Assembly (NCBI RefSeq): GCF_028689785.1
Contig: NZ_JAQVCN010000001.1
Location: 124,001 to 188,000, forward strand
From: Zoogloea sp.
Lineage (GTDB): Bacteria > Pseudomonadota > Gammaproteobacteria > Burkholderiales > Rhodocyclaceae
Direction of reading: 5' to 3'
DNA length: 64,000 bases
Under the pieces are notes generated by a model that did no database searches, was not told the origin of the DNA, and worked only from the letters and a program-made list of their open reading frames with translations. Positions 43,504 to 52,684 of the stretch are shown in pieces. Both the position numbers and the translations under genes were made by a program. The first letter of the stretch is position 1, and each line of letters opens with the position of its first letter.

Positions 43504-45531
43504 TTACAGGCGCAGGCGGGCGACTTCCGCCTCCAGCTCTTCGGCCACGGTGAGCAGCTCCTCGGCCTGGGTGCGGTTGGTTGCCGCCGTCTGGCTGGTC
43601 TCCATCACCGATCTGGACACCGAATCGATACTGCCCGAGATCAGCTGACTGGCCTGGGTCTGCTCCCGGGTGGCGTCAGCGATGTCGGCCACCGCCGCCG
43701 AGGTCCGCTCGGCACGTTCGTGGATGGCCTCCAGGGCGGCCTCCACCCGGCGGGACACCTCTACATTGCGCCCCACCTGTTCCACCGCCCTACGCGCCGA
43801 GGTGGCAACAGAACTGACTCCCTCCTGGATGCTGCCAAGAGTGGTGCTGATCAAGGCCGCCGACTTGGCGGACTGCTCGGCCAGCTTGCGCACCTCGTCA
43901 GCCACAACGGCAAAGCCGCGCCCCTGCTCTCCCGCCCGGGCAGCCTCGATGGCCGCATTGAGGGCCAGCAGATTGGTCTGCTCGGAAATGTCACGGATGG
44001 CGTTGACGGCCTGGCGAATTTCCACCGAGCGCTCACCCAGCGCTTCCACCTGGGTGGCGGCGTCGCGCACCGTATCGGCGGTGCTGCTCAGATGGGCGAT
44101 GCTGTCATGCACGATACCCACCCCTTCCTGCACCGAAGCAGCGGTCTCCCGCGTCAGGGCCAGAGCCCGGCCCGCGTCCGTCGACACCTGCTCTACGCTC
44201 TGCCCCAGCTGACGGGTGGTGTCCGCCATGTCCCCCGCCGCGGCGCTCTGCTGGCGGGTTGCCTCACCAAGACTGCGGGACGAAGCCGACATATCCGCCG
44301 CAGTGCGCTGCAGATGGTCGCTGGTCTGACGGATACTACCCGCCAACACGCGCATGGAGTCCGCCGCACTGTTGATGCTCTGGCCGATCAGGTCAATCTC
44401 GCTGCGGCTGCCCGGCACCACCTCGGCGCGAATCGACAGATCACCGTCACCAAAACGAGACACCAGACTCGCCAGATGGGTCAAGGGGCCCAGGCGCTGA
44501 CGCAGGAAGAAGGCCAGAGCCAACACCAGCAAGGCTCCACAGCCTATCGCCAGCAGGGCGATCTGGTTGCGCAGGGCATTGGACTCTTCAACAAACTCAT
44601 CCACCCAGGACCCGGTGGCCACCAGCCAGTGGAGCTCCGGCAGCTCCCGCGCCACCACCATTTTGTCAGCCACGGCCCCGCCCTTATCCCAGCCATAGAC
44701 AAGGGTTCCGTTCCGCTTCTCGATCAGCTCGCCGATGATGCGCTGCACCGTCGGGTCCATCTCGGCCAGGGTCTTGCCCTCAAACTTGGGGTGGTAGATG
44801 AAGCGTACGTCCTTCGCATCACCCGAAGGCACCGAGATGATGTAGGGGTAGCCGGTCTTGCCGACCTTCATGGCGCCAAGCTTGTCCTTGATGATGCGCA
44901 CATTGGACTCGGCATCCACCCGCATGGTCACCGCCCCCACCACATTGCCTGCGGCGTCCTTGAGGGGCTGGGCCGCCAGCACGAACATCTTGCCATTGCG
45001 CTCCAGGGAGCCCAGGAAGGGCTTGCCGGTCAGCAGAATGGAGGGATAGTCACCATTGTTGTCCACCAGCTCGCCGTGGCGGGGGTTGCCTTCCTTGTCT
45101 TTGAGAAGAGTCGCCGCACGATAGAAGCGGTCGCCCTTGCGCACCAGAAAGGCCGGCTCCCGATCGGTATGCAGGCGGTTGTAGGCGGCCAGCACCTCGG
45201 CGTTGGCGTTCAGCACCAGGGTGCCGATGGCCAAGCCCGGCAGGGTCGCCTTGCCGGTGGGCAATTCGGGGCCGGTCAACCTGACCGGGCCGGGCATGGA
45301 TTCAACGAACTGGGTGAGCGCATCCCTGGAGCGCTTCTCCAGACTGTCCTTGGCATAGGCCAGCATGGAGATGGTCATGTCGGCCTGCAGGGAAAGGGAT
45401 TCTTCAGCCCGGGCAATGGCGTTCTGGCGGGACATGATGGCCACGGTGGCTACCAGGATGGCCACCATCAGGGTGACCCCGACGGTGCACAGCAGGACAA
45501 CCTGCCGGACGATGGGCTTGTGCTTCAGCAT
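43504..45531 (-). CDS. Methyl-accepting chemotaxis protein with Cache-type sensor
   Basis: A 675-residue chemoreceptor from the ATG complementary to 45529-45531. TM1 at about 9-31 ([24 protein letters not shown]), a periplasmic region of about 300 residues of sCache type ([32 protein letters not shown]), TM2 ([20 protein letters not shown]), HAMP, then a long coiled coil with the conserved hairpin tip [37 protein letters not shown]. It lacks a C-terminal NWETF-type CheR tether. The ligand is unknown; no che genes nearby. Confidence 0.92.
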   Translation of the reverse strand: MLKHKPIVRQVVLLCTVGVTLMVAILVATVAIMSRQNAIARAEESLSLQADMTISMLAYAKDSLEKRSRDALTQFVESMPGPVRLTGPELPTGKATLPGLAIGTLVLNANAEVLAAYNRLHTDREPAFLVRKGDRFYRAATLLKDKEGNPRHGELVDNNGDYPSILLTGKPFLGSLERNGKMFVLAAQPLKDAAGNVVGAVTMRVDAESNVRIIKDKLGAMKVGKTGYPYIISVPSGDAKDVRFIYHPKFEGKTLAEMDPTVQRIIGELIEKRNGTLVYGWDKGGAVADKMVVARELPELHWLVATGSWVDEFVEESNALRNQIALLAIGCGALLVLALAFFLRQRLGPLTHLASLVSRFGDGDLSIRAEVVPGSRSEIDLIGQSINSAADSMRVLAGSIRQTSDHLQRTAADMSASSRSLGEATRQQSAAAGDMADTTRQLGQSVEQVSTDAGRALALTRETAASVQEGVGIVHDSIAHLSSTADTVRDAATQVEALGERSVEIRQAVNAIRDISEQTNLLALNAAIEAARAGEQGRGFAVVADEVRKLAEQSAKSAALISTTLGSIQEGVSSVATSARRAVEQVGRNVEVSRRVEAALEAIHERAERTSAAVADIADATREQTQASQLISGSIDSVSRSVMETSQTAATNRTQAEELLTVAEELEAEVARLRL

Positions 45532-45641
45532 GGACTTTTCTCGAAGTGGGCAAAACGCCCCCTCCGTATCGGCCCGAAAGCGCCGGAGTTGAGCCCCGAC
45601 CCGGCCGAACGCCCCGCCCAGCCTCGCGCTGCGCCGCCCTG

Positions 45642-46886
45642 CTACTCGTCGAAGGCGTGGATGAAATCGCGGATGCGGGGGTAGATCTGGCGGTCCCAGC
45701 GCTTGCCGTTGAACACCCCGTAGTGGCCGACGGACGCCTGCAGGTGGTGCTGCTTGCGGTAGGGCGCGAGCTTGCTGCACAGGTCGTGGGCGGCCAGGGT
45801 CTGGCCGATGGAGCAGATGTCGTCCCGCTCGCCCTCCACCGTGAACAGCGCCGTGCGGCGGATCGCCTCGGGTTTCACCAGGCGGCCGCGGTACTCCAGC
45901 ACACCCCGGGGCAGGTGGTATTCCTGGAAGACCTTGCGCACCGTCTGCAGGTAGAACTCGGCAGGCAGATCCATCATGGCCAGATATTCGTCATAGAACT
46001 CCTTGATGCCGTGGGCCTTCACCGTGTCGCCCTCCACGTAATGCCCGTACATCTTGCGGAAGGACTCCTTGTGCCGGTCCAGGTTCATGCTCATGAAGGC
46101 CGAGATCTGCAGGAAGCCCGGATACACCCGCCGCAGCGCCCCCTTGTAGCGCAGGGGCACCACGCCGATCAGCTTGCTTTCGAACCACTCCATGGGCTTG
46201 GCGGTGGCCAGGTTGTTCACCTCGGTGGGGTTGATGCGGCAATCGATGGGCCCGGCCATCAGGGTCATGCTGCGGGGCTGGTGGGGGTGCTTGTCCTCTG
46301 CCATCACCGCCACCGCCGCCAGGGTCGGCACCGTGGGCTGGCACACGGCCACCAGGTGGGTGTGAGGACCGAGCCAGTCAACAAAGCGGATGATGTGCTC
46401 GATGAAGGTGTCGAGATCGAAGGCGCCTTCGGACAGGGGGATGTCCCGCACGTTGTGCCAGTCGGTGACGTACACATCGTGGTCCTGCAGCAGGGTCTGC
46501 ACGGTGCCCCGCAGCAGGGTGGCAAAGTGCCCCGACACTGGCGCCACCAGCAGCACCTTGGGCTCCGTGCCGGTAGACGGCGTCTTGCGGAAACGCAGCA
46601 GGGAGCAGAACGGCGTGTTGAAGACCACCTCCTCGCTCACCGTGCAGGTGCCCGACGGCGTGTCGACAGTGTCGATATTGAAGGGCGGGCGGTGATGGGT
46701 GAGCCCCGACAAGGCCAGCACCTCGCAGGCCGCAGCGGCCTTGCGCAGCGTGCGGCTGTGAGGCCACCAGAACAGGCTGTGATGCAGCCAGGGAGCCAGG
46801 AAGCGCGCCGCGCCGCGCATCGGCGTGGTCAGGTCGGCCACGGCCTGATAGGCCTGGTAATGCAGGGCAGGACTGTTGGGGAGCAT
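45642..46886 (-). CDS. phaZ: Intracellular polyhydroxybutyrate depolymerase
   Basis: A 414-residue cytosolic PHB depolymerase of the PhaZ1 type from the ATG complementary to 46884-46886. The nucleophile is a Cys in [12 protein letters not shown], where extracellular lipases have Ser. Family blocks include [54 protein letters not shown] and [21 protein letters not shown] with the catalytic His. It mobilises storage PHB. Monocistronic here. No PHA synthase is in the window. Confidence 0.93.
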   Translation of the reverse strand: MLPNSPALHYQAYQAVADLTTPMRGAARFLAPWLHHSLFWWPHSRTLRKAAAACEVLALSGLTHHRPPFNIDTVDTPSGTCTVSEEVVFNTPFCSLLRFRKTPSTGTEPKVLLVAPVSGHFATLLRGTVQTLLQDHDVYVTDWHNVRDIPLSEGAFDLDTFIEHIIRFVDWLGPHTHLVAVCQPTVPTLAAVAVMAEDKHPHQPRSMTLMAGPIDCRINPTEVNNLATAKPMEWFESKLIGVVPLRYKGALRRVYPGFLQISAFMSMNLDRHKESFRKMYGHYVEGDTVKAHGIKEFYDEYLAMMDLPAEFYLQTVRKVFQEYHLPRGVLEYRGRLVKPEAIRRTALFTVEGERDDICSIGQTLAAHDLCSKLAPYRKQHHLQASVGHYGVFNGKRWDRQIYPRIRDFIHAFDE

Positions 46887-47042
46887 GATGTTTTGTGATA
46901 CGGCTGTTGGGTTCCCGATACAAGCAATAGCCATGCCGTCACAGACGCCCTTTCAGGCACGTGGCTTGCTCGCAGGCTCCTCACAACACGCACGCCCCCA
47001 GGCCCGCCGCCCCACCCCGAACGCCTTGCCGGAGAACCCACC

Positions 47043-47696
47043 ATGGCCGTCACCCTCACCCTGAGCAGCAAGAATTACTCGTCCTGGTCCCTGCGCGGCT
47101 GGCTGATGGCCCGCTTCGCCGGGCTCAGCTTCAAGGAAGAAATGGTCGAACAGGACGACGCCGGCGCCCGCGCCGAGCTCCTGCTGCTGGCCCCCTCGGT
47201 GCGCGTCCCGCGCCTGACCCACGGAGACATCTCCGTCTGGGACACCCTGGCCATCGGCGAATACCTCAACGAGCTCAAGCCCGATGCCGGGCTGCTGCCC
47301 GCCGATGCCGCCGCCCGCGCCCACTGCCGCTCCATCTGCGGCGAGATGCACTCGGGTTTCAGTGCCCTGCGCTCGGCCCTGCCCATGAACCTGAAGGCCC
47401 ATTTCCCCAAGTTCACGGTGTGGTCGCGGGCCAATGGCGACATCGAACGGGTCACCGAGATCTGGCGCGACTGCCTCACCCGCTACGGCGGCCCCTACCT
47501 TTTCGGTGCCCGGCGCAGCATGGCCGACGCCATGTACGCCCCGGTGGCGACCCGCTTCATCACCTACGACGTGCCCCTCGACGAGGCCTGCGCGGCCTAT
47601 TGCCAGACCATCATGGCCATGCCCGAGATGGGCGAATGGGTGGTCGCTGCAAAGCTCGAACCCGACGATATCGAAGAGCTGGAAGTGGAATTCTGA
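47043..47696 (+). CDS. Glutathione S-transferase
   Basis: A 217-residue cytosolic protein with an N-terminal thioredoxin-fold domain (LTLSSKNYSSWSLRGWLMARFAGLSFKEEMV, S/Y near the N-terminus as candidate catalytic residue, and RVPRLTHGDISVWDTLAIGEYL carrying the cis-Pro and glutathione-binding residues) and an all-helical C-terminal domain. Substrate unknown; probably detoxification. Hairpins follow the stop (47727-47755 and 47779-47798). Confidence 0.9.
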   Translation: MAVTLTLSSKNYSSWSLRGWLMARFAGLSFKEEMVEQDDAGARAELLLLAPSVRVPRLTHGDISVWDTLAIGEYLNELKPDAGLLPADAAARAHCRSICGEMHSGFSALRSALPMNLKAHFPKFTVWSRANGDIERVTEIWRDCLTRYGGPYLFGARRSMADAMYAPVATRFITYDVPLDEACAAYCQTIMAMPEMGEWVVAAKLEPDDIEELEVEF

Positions 47697-47726
47697 AGGA
47701 CGCTTTCGCACCGTCCTGATGCAGGC

Positions 47727-47755
47727 GCCTGCCGGTGGTGCATGGGCCGGCAGGC
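47727..47755 (+). terminator. Hairpin downstream of the GST gene
   Basis: GCCTGCCGG and CCGGCAGGC form a perfect 9-bp stem over an 11-bp loop. A second hairpin (GGCCGA/TCGGCC) follows at 47779-47798. Neither has a clear T tract. Confidence 0.5.
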
Positions 47756-47980
47756 AGGGGTCGCCCCCCGCCCTCACCCGGCCGAAAAAACTCGGCCGCA
47801 GCGCAAATTTGGCATACTCAAGCGAGATCCCGGCCCGGTAGAATCTTCGGTGACAGCCCAGATCCGGACTGTTCAAATCCAGCTCGCCCACCAGGGGCAA
47901 CGGTGCAGACCTGCGCCACAAAAAGAGCGGATCGATTCGCCCATCGACCCCAGCACAGATCCCAGCCAGAGGAAGCCATC

Positions 47981-48763
47981 ATGCACCACGGTGAAACATC
48001 CCCCCGTCCTGCCACATCGCCCAAGCCTGGCGCACGGGCCGTCGCCCTGCTGCTCGCCGCCAGCCTGTCCCTGAGCGGATGCCAGTCCGGTGGCCTGGGC
48101 GCCGCCCAGACCGGCAACGCCGGCGGCGGCACCGCCGGCAACACGTCCGCCACCCAGACCAATCCCTGGAACGCCTGCATCATCGGGGCGGTGGTCGGCG
48201 CGGTGGGCTTCACGGTCTATACCCAGTACGTCAATCGCAAGGGCGGCGGGGCCAAGTTCTCGGCCGCCGACCAGCGCAAGATCCTCGCCGCGGTGGTGCT
48301 CGCCGGCTGTGCGATCCCCGCCGCCGCAACCGCCATCGGCAACGCCTTCAAGAACGATGCCGACCGGGTCCGCCACGAAGACGCCTTCGCCCGCGCCGCC
48401 AAACGCGCCGGTCAGCCAGGCAGCAACGATCGCGAGCGTGAGCGCATCATCGAGCAGTACGAGAAGCTCCCCCCGGCCCGCAACCCGGCCGACAAGCGCA
48501 AGCGGGACGAAGAGCTGAAGCGCCAGCTGGACAAGCTCGGCACCCCGACGGTGGAAGAAACCTGGACCAGCGAAACCGGCACGGGCGGCGTGGAAATCGG
48601 CGGGCCGGTGAAAGACCCGACGGTCTCCGGGCAGGACTGCCGCTACATGAAGGAATACGTCCGCAACCCCGAAGGCCAGCAGGTCCAGAACAAGGTGTAC
48701 GCTTGCCGCAAGGGCCCGGGCGAGCAGTATGTGCGGGTGGATCCCAACATCATGCAGGGGTGA
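47981..48763 (+). CDS. Lipoprotein, first gene of a four-gene envelope operon
   Basis: 260 residues from ATG 47981, with AGAGGAAG upstream. A lipoprotein signal (VALLLAASLSLSGC, lipobox LSGC near residue 34) is followed by a Gly/Thr/Ser-rich linker, then two hydrophobic Gly/Ala segments (ACIIGAVVGAVGFTVYTQY and ILAAVVLAGCAIPAAATAIGNAF) reminiscent of a glycine-zipper hairpin. A charged helical stretch (NDRERERIIEQYEKLPP, DKRKRDEELKRQLDKL) follows, and a C-terminal Cys-paired domain (DCRYMKEYVRNPEGQQVQNKVYACRKG). No family recognised. It is followed after 5 nt by the ClpP-fold gene, so both are cotranslated. An outer-membrane-attached scaffold is a guess. Confidence 0.75.
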   Translation: MHHGETSPRPATSPKPGARAVALLLAASLSLSGCQSGGLGAAQTGNAGGGTAGNTSATQTNPWNACIIGAVVGAVGFTVYTQYVNRKGGGAKFSAADQRKILAAVVLAGCAIPAAATAIGNAFKNDADRVRHEDAFARAAKRAGQPGSNDRERERIIEQYEKLPPARNPADKRKRDEELKRQLDKLGTPTVEETWTSETGTGGVEIGGPVKDPTVSGQDCRYMKEYVRNPEGQQVQNKVYACRKGPGEQYVRVDPNIMQG

Positions 48764-48768
48764 GCCCC

Positions 48769-50139
48769 ATGGCCTTCGCAACACCCGCGCACCGCCGCTG
48801 GCAGCTCGCCATGGCCTGCCTGCTGGCCGGCGCCGCCCTGGGGGCCAGGGCCGCCGAATCCAACGCCGAACGCTTTCCCTGCCGGCAGTTCAAGGAGGGT
48901 GGCTGGGCCGTGCTTGCCCACAACAGCATCCAGGGCGAGGTCCGCTACCATGATGGCCGGGTCGAGCCCGGTGACGGCGAGCTGCTGAAACGCGCCATCA
49001 ACGCCTGCAAGCGCAACGGGCCGGTTCGGCTGGTGGATTTCAGCTCCCCGGGCGGCAGCGTGGATGAAGGGATCAAGATGGCCCTCAACATCCGTGAAGC
49101 CGGCCTGGACACGCAGATCAGCCCGGGCAGCCACTGCACCAGCGCCTGCACCTTTGCCTTCCTGGGGGGCGTCAATCGCTCCATCTCCCCAACGGCAAGC
49201 TACAACGTCCACGCTTTCAGCAGCTTCATGGCCGATCCCCAGTCCTGTAAGACGATCGGCCCCGGCAGCCTCAATGCTGCCGGCCGCGTCGCCATCGTCT
49301 ACCTCGTTGCCCTGAACCGATCGCTGGGTGCCGGTCTGTCGGAAGTTGACATCACACGTGCTTTCATCGAATACGGAAAGCGCGTCCAGTGCAACCCGCA
49401 CTCAAATATGCCGGCCAAGTTCGATCTGGCCATCCCCATGTACCTGCCGGTGGCGACCATCTTCCGCAAGGAGCTCATCCGCTTCGAGATGGAATCGGCC
49501 CGCAGCATGCTCGGCCTCGTCTCCGGCAACGAGTTCGGCAACCGCCTCCGCCACACGGCGGGTGCCTCCCCCGCGCAGCGCTACGACCGTTGCGAACAGC
49601 TGAGCACCGAGATCTACGGTCCAGACTCGAAATTCATGCGGGAGCGCATGGCCGCCCGGGACAACGTGGGCGCCCTGTTTCCCCGCTTCGAGGCCCATGT
49701 GGTCAACATGGAGATCCTTGATGCGCTGGCCGTGCGCTTCCCCGAGGTCAAAGCGCGCCTCGACGCGGTCATCCGCAAATCCGGCCAGCAGCAGTCCCTG
49801 CAGCAGTGGCGCAGCCTGCCCTTGAACAAGCAGAAGCAGACCAGGCCGCCCGCGATCCCCGAGATCGACCAGCTGGCCGCCCTCATCCGCGACGGCACCG
49901 ACAACCCACCCCCCATCATGGGCCTGAAGACACTGGAGCCGGAGAGTTTTTCCGGGGCCAAGCAGCTGTTCTGCCTGATCGAGGGCCTTGGCGATGTGCG
50001 CCTCCCGGGCAACAGCGGCACCCCGAGCTACCTGGACCGCATGTTCTCCGTGTCCATCCTCACCACCAAGGCCGTCGATCGCCAGGAGCTGCAGGCCATG
50101 GACATCATTACCGATGCGGAAGGAGGCAGCCCGCGATGA
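48769..50139 (+). CDS. Exported ClpP/crotonase-fold protease-like protein
   Basis: 456 residues with signal peptide (LAMACLLAGAALGARA). The first half resembles periplasmic ClpP-like (COG3904-type) proteins: VRLVDFSSPGGSVDEGIKMALNIREAGLDTQ supplies the oxyanion glycines, CTSACTFAFLGGVNRSI places Ser125 as the candidate nucleophile between Cys123 and Cys127, and YNVHAF places His148 as the candidate base, close to the Ser97-His122 spacing of ClpP. The second half (about 200-456) is helical and unique. The stop overlaps the next start (ATGA). A periplasmic serine peptidase or chaperone-like role is inferred from the fold; no activity is established. Confidence 0.75.
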   Translation: MAFATPAHRRWQLAMACLLAGAALGARAAESNAERFPCRQFKEGGWAVLAHNSIQGEVRYHDGRVEPGDGELLKRAINACKRNGPVRLVDFSSPGGSVDEGIKMALNIREAGLDTQISPGSHCTSACTFAFLGGVNRSISPTASYNVHAFSSFMADPQSCKTIGPGSLNAAGRVAIVYLVALNRSLGAGLSEVDITRAFIEYGKRVQCNPHSNMPAKFDLAIPMYLPVATIFRKELIRFEMESARSMLGLVSGNEFGNRLRHTAGASPAQRYDRCEQLSTEIYGPDSKFMRERMAARDNVGALFPRFEAHVVNMEILDALAVRFPEVKARLDAVIRKSGQQQSLQQWRSLPLNKQKQTRPPAIPEIDQLAALIRDGTDNPPPIMGLKTLEPESFSGAKQLFCLIEGLGDVRLPGNSGTPSYLDRMFSVSILTTKAVDRQELQAMDIITDAEGGSPR

Positions 50140-51470
50140 AACCCGCAACCCGCCTGCGCAGGCTCGGCGCCGCAGCCCTGCTCGCCGCCGTCTCATGCGC
50201 CCACGCCACCGACGCCCCAAAGAGCACGCAGCTCATCGCCGCCGTCGAGAACGTGCTCGGTGACAAGCTGGGCGAAGCGCGGGTTGAGGCCCGGGTGCAC
50301 TGGACCCAGCTCAACGCCGACGGCCTGGTGGACGCCATCGTCGTGGTGCGCAACCAGAATACCGGCGACTGTTTTCCCGACCAGGGGGTGATCTGCCAGC
50401 TGATGGTGTTCCGCGGCCAGCCGGACGGCTTCGAGCGCATCTACCGCAGCACCATCGACGAACGCGGCGTGGCCCTCGCCGCCCCGGGCGCCGCCGGCCT
50501 GCGCGAGCTCGTGCACTTCTACCGCCCCGCCGGTGCCGAGCGCGCGCCCTACGCCGTGCGCGCCGCCGAAGGTGGCTACCGGCGCAGCCCGACGCCCCTC
50601 AGCCGCGAGGAGTTCGACAACCCGGCGCGCCAGCAGCTCCAGCTGCGGGCCGATTTCGAACCCCTCGGCCCGGCTGCCACCCCGTCGGCCATGCCGGCCC
50701 TGGGGGGCACGGTGCTGCGCGCCTACGGCTCCAGCGTCCTTCCCGCCCAGAACATCCTGCGTTTCGATAAGACCGGCCTGCAGCTGATGGAGGCCGCAGC
50801 GAAGAGCTGGCGGGAAACCGAGCCCCTGCTGGCCAATCAGCTGGGCAAGCTCGCCGGGCGCCAGCTCCTCACCCGCTCCGTCACCCTCTCCTTCCAGGCC
50901 TGCAACGACTGGATCTCGATCGTCCGGCGGCGAGTGGAAGTGAGCGGCGCCGAAGACGTGCCCCTCTGCTACGAATACCTCATCCAGACCGGCGGCGAGG
51001 CCAACCCGCCTGCTGCGCTGTTCTACGCCCTCGGCTCCCTCGGCCCGGCGCTGCTGCGCTTTTCCGACCAGCCCCTGCCGCGGCAGCCCGACGACGAAGG
51101 CTTCCGCGGCTACCTGGCGGGCTACCTCGTTCCCGACCGGGAAAGCGCCCGTGCCCTGTGGACGGTGGATGGCCCCCGCTATTACCGGGAGATGGGCGAG
51201 CTGTTCATCAAGGTCACCGACACCGACAAGGCCGAGGACAGCATCTTCCGTCGCGACTTCGCCGTCCGCTTCGGCGCCATGGCCTGCGCCCTGCGCCTGC
51301 GCGACAAGGCCGCCTACGACCGGCTGCTCGGCGCCGCCGACGGCATCCGCAACGACGACGTGTTCGCCAACGGCGAAACCCGCAACGTAGCCCTCAGCCA
51401 CTGGGCCCGCAGTACCGAAAAACAATGCGCCGAAGCCGCCAGCTGGCTCAAGACCCGAGGTATCCAGTGA
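50136..51470 (+). CDS. Exported protein with a possible degenerate DUF4344-like metallopeptidase domain
   Basis: 444 residues with signal peptide (LRRLGAAALLAAVSCAHA). The N-terminal part (ENVLGDKLGEARVEARVHWTQLNADGLVDAIVVVRN) looks like a small alpha-beta domain with a Cys pair (GDCFPDQGVICQL). The C-terminal half has VTLSFQACNDWI...VPLCYEYLI, then LGSLGPALLRFSDQP. As I remember the DUF4344 family, this position reads HELGH in a similar frame, so the zinc ligands would be lost (HELGH to GSLGP). It overlaps both neighbours and is surely cotranslated with them. Function unknown; a pseudo-enzyme partner of the ClpP-fold protein is one hypothesis. Confidence 0.7.
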   Translation: MKPATRLRRLGAAALLAAVSCAHATDAPKSTQLIAAVENVLGDKLGEARVEARVHWTQLNADGLVDAIVVVRNQNTGDCFPDQGVICQLMVFRGQPDGFERIYRSTIDERGVALAAPGAAGLRELVHFYRPAGAERAPYAVRAAEGGYRRSPTPLSREEFDNPARQQLQLRADFEPLGPAATPSAMPALGGTVLRAYGSSVLPAQNILRFDKTGLQLMEAAAKSWRETEPLLANQLGKLAGRQLLTRSVTLSFQACNDWISIVRRRVEVSGAEDVPLCYEYLIQTGGEANPPAALFYALGSLGPALLRFSDQPLPRQPDDEGFRGYLAGYLVPDRESARALWTVDGPRYYREMGELFIKVTDTDKAEDSIFRRDFAVRFGAMACALRLRDKAAYDRLLGAADGIRNDDVFANGETRNVALSHWARSTEKQCAEAASWLKTRGIQ

Positions 51471-52654
51471 TGATCCGTCAAGCCCTCCTTCTGAGCACGA
51501 TCCCTGCCGCCCTGCTGCAAGGCTGCGCCTCCATCCCCCTCGAAGGCAACGAAACGGTGGTCTGCTACCACCCCAAAGCCATGGGCATCAGCGCACCCTA
51601 CGGGCAGTACGCCCTGGTCGCCAGCAACCCGCTGGCCTCATCGCAAGCCGCGCCTGTGACCACGCCGGACCTGCGCCGTCGCCTCCCCACCCCGGCAGCG
51701 CCCGGCGCCACGCCCGAGCGGGTGGTGGACCGCAGCAGCCCCGACAGCCAGAGCGGCAGCCTGTGCTTCACCCTCACCGCCTACAGCGCCCAGGCTGCCC
51801 AGAGCAGCGGCACCTGCCTCGCCGTGCGGGGCCCCCGCGGCCTGCTGCCGGTGCGTGAAGGCGCCTCGCGTTTCGGCATCACCTGGAAGGAAGCAGGCTT
51901 CCGCAACCCCCTGTGGGAACGGGCCCTGAGTGCCGAGCAAGCCGACGCCGGCAATATCCGCCAGCGCGCCGACGCGCTTGCCACCCAGGAAGACGCCCGC
52001 AGCGCCATTGAAACCCGCCGCACCGGCCTGGCCCAGCAGGGTTTCACCCGCCGGGAAGACTGCGAGCGGGACACCAAGGCCAGCCCCGCCACCCCGCCCC
52101 GGCCTGCGCTGGCCGTGGATGAAACCGTCCGTGCCGGCACCGCCCGCAGCCTGTGCGCCGACAGCTGGCGCAGCGTGTTTGGCGGCGACGCACGCAAACT
52201 CTTCAGCCTCGCCCGCATGGACGCCGACTGGACCACAGCTGCCAGCGCCCCCCGCAGCACGGACCTGCCCAAACCCGTCCAGGGCCTGCTCCCGGCCGCA
52301 CGTCTGAGCGCCTCCGACCGCGGCCTGCTCAAGAGCGCGATCGGTGACAGCGAAGCGGACGCCGACATCATCGACATCTTCAGCCGCCTCCAGACCCGCT
52401 GCGTTGCTGGCCTCGGCGAAGCCATGAAGAGCGGCTTCCAACAGTGGCAGGAACGCCAGCGCATGGCCCTGGCCGCCCCGGCGGAACGGCGCAGCGCCTG
52501 TCTGGCCCTGTTCGACGGCATGGACCGGGACCAAGCCCGCCTAGACGAGGCCACGCGTCAGATCCAACGCATCGATGCCGAGCGGGCAGCCAGTGGCAGA
52601 GGGCCCCTGACCCCGGGCAAACCCATCGACCTGCGCAACATGAGCTGTGGCTGA
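51470..52654 (+). CDS. Lipoprotein, last gene of the envelope operon
   Basis: 394 residues from ATG 51470, which overlaps the preceding TGA (TGATG). Lipoprotein signal (LLSTIPAALLQGC, lipobox LQGC near residue 20). The body has scattered Cys (VVCYHPKAMG, LCFTLTAY, SGTCLAV, REDCERD, SLCADSW, TRCVAGL, RSACLALF, NMSCG), a coiled, charged C-terminal region (ERRSACLALFDGMDRDQARLDEATRQIQRIDAERA) and no recognised domain. Found with three other exported proteins, so it probably acts in the same periplasmic complex. It is convergent with the patatin gene. Confidence 0.72.
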   Translation: MIRQALLLSTIPAALLQGCASIPLEGNETVVCYHPKAMGISAPYGQYALVASNPLASSQAAPVTTPDLRRRLPTPAAPGATPERVVDRSSPDSQSGSLCFTLTAYSAQAAQSSGTCLAVRGPRGLLPVREGASRFGITWKEAGFRNPLWERALSAEQADAGNIRQRADALATQEDARSAIETRRTGLAQQGFTRREDCERDTKASPATPPRPALAVDETVRAGTARSLCADSWRSVFGGDARKLFSLARMDADWTTAASAPRSTDLPKPVQGLLPAARLSASDRGLLKSAIGDSEADADIIDIFSRLQTRCVAGLGEAMKSGFQQWQERQRMALAAPAERRSACLALFDGMDRDQARLDEATRQIQRIDAERAASGRGPLTPGKPIDLRNMSCG

Positions 52655-52684
52655 GAGGCCCCCTTGCCCCGCCGCAGAAGGCGC

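Noticed and set aside
43276-45684. A long plus-strand open frame of about 800 codons opposite the chemoreceptor gene
   Set aside because: The minus strand encodes a full MCP with Cache, HAMP and hairpin-tip motifs; the plus frame is His/Gln/Arg-rich, has no domain and exists because of high GC.
47805-47860. Sigma-70-like TTGGCA and TAGAAT elements before the lipoprotein operon
   Set aside because: They are 24 bp apart, too far for a normal promoter.
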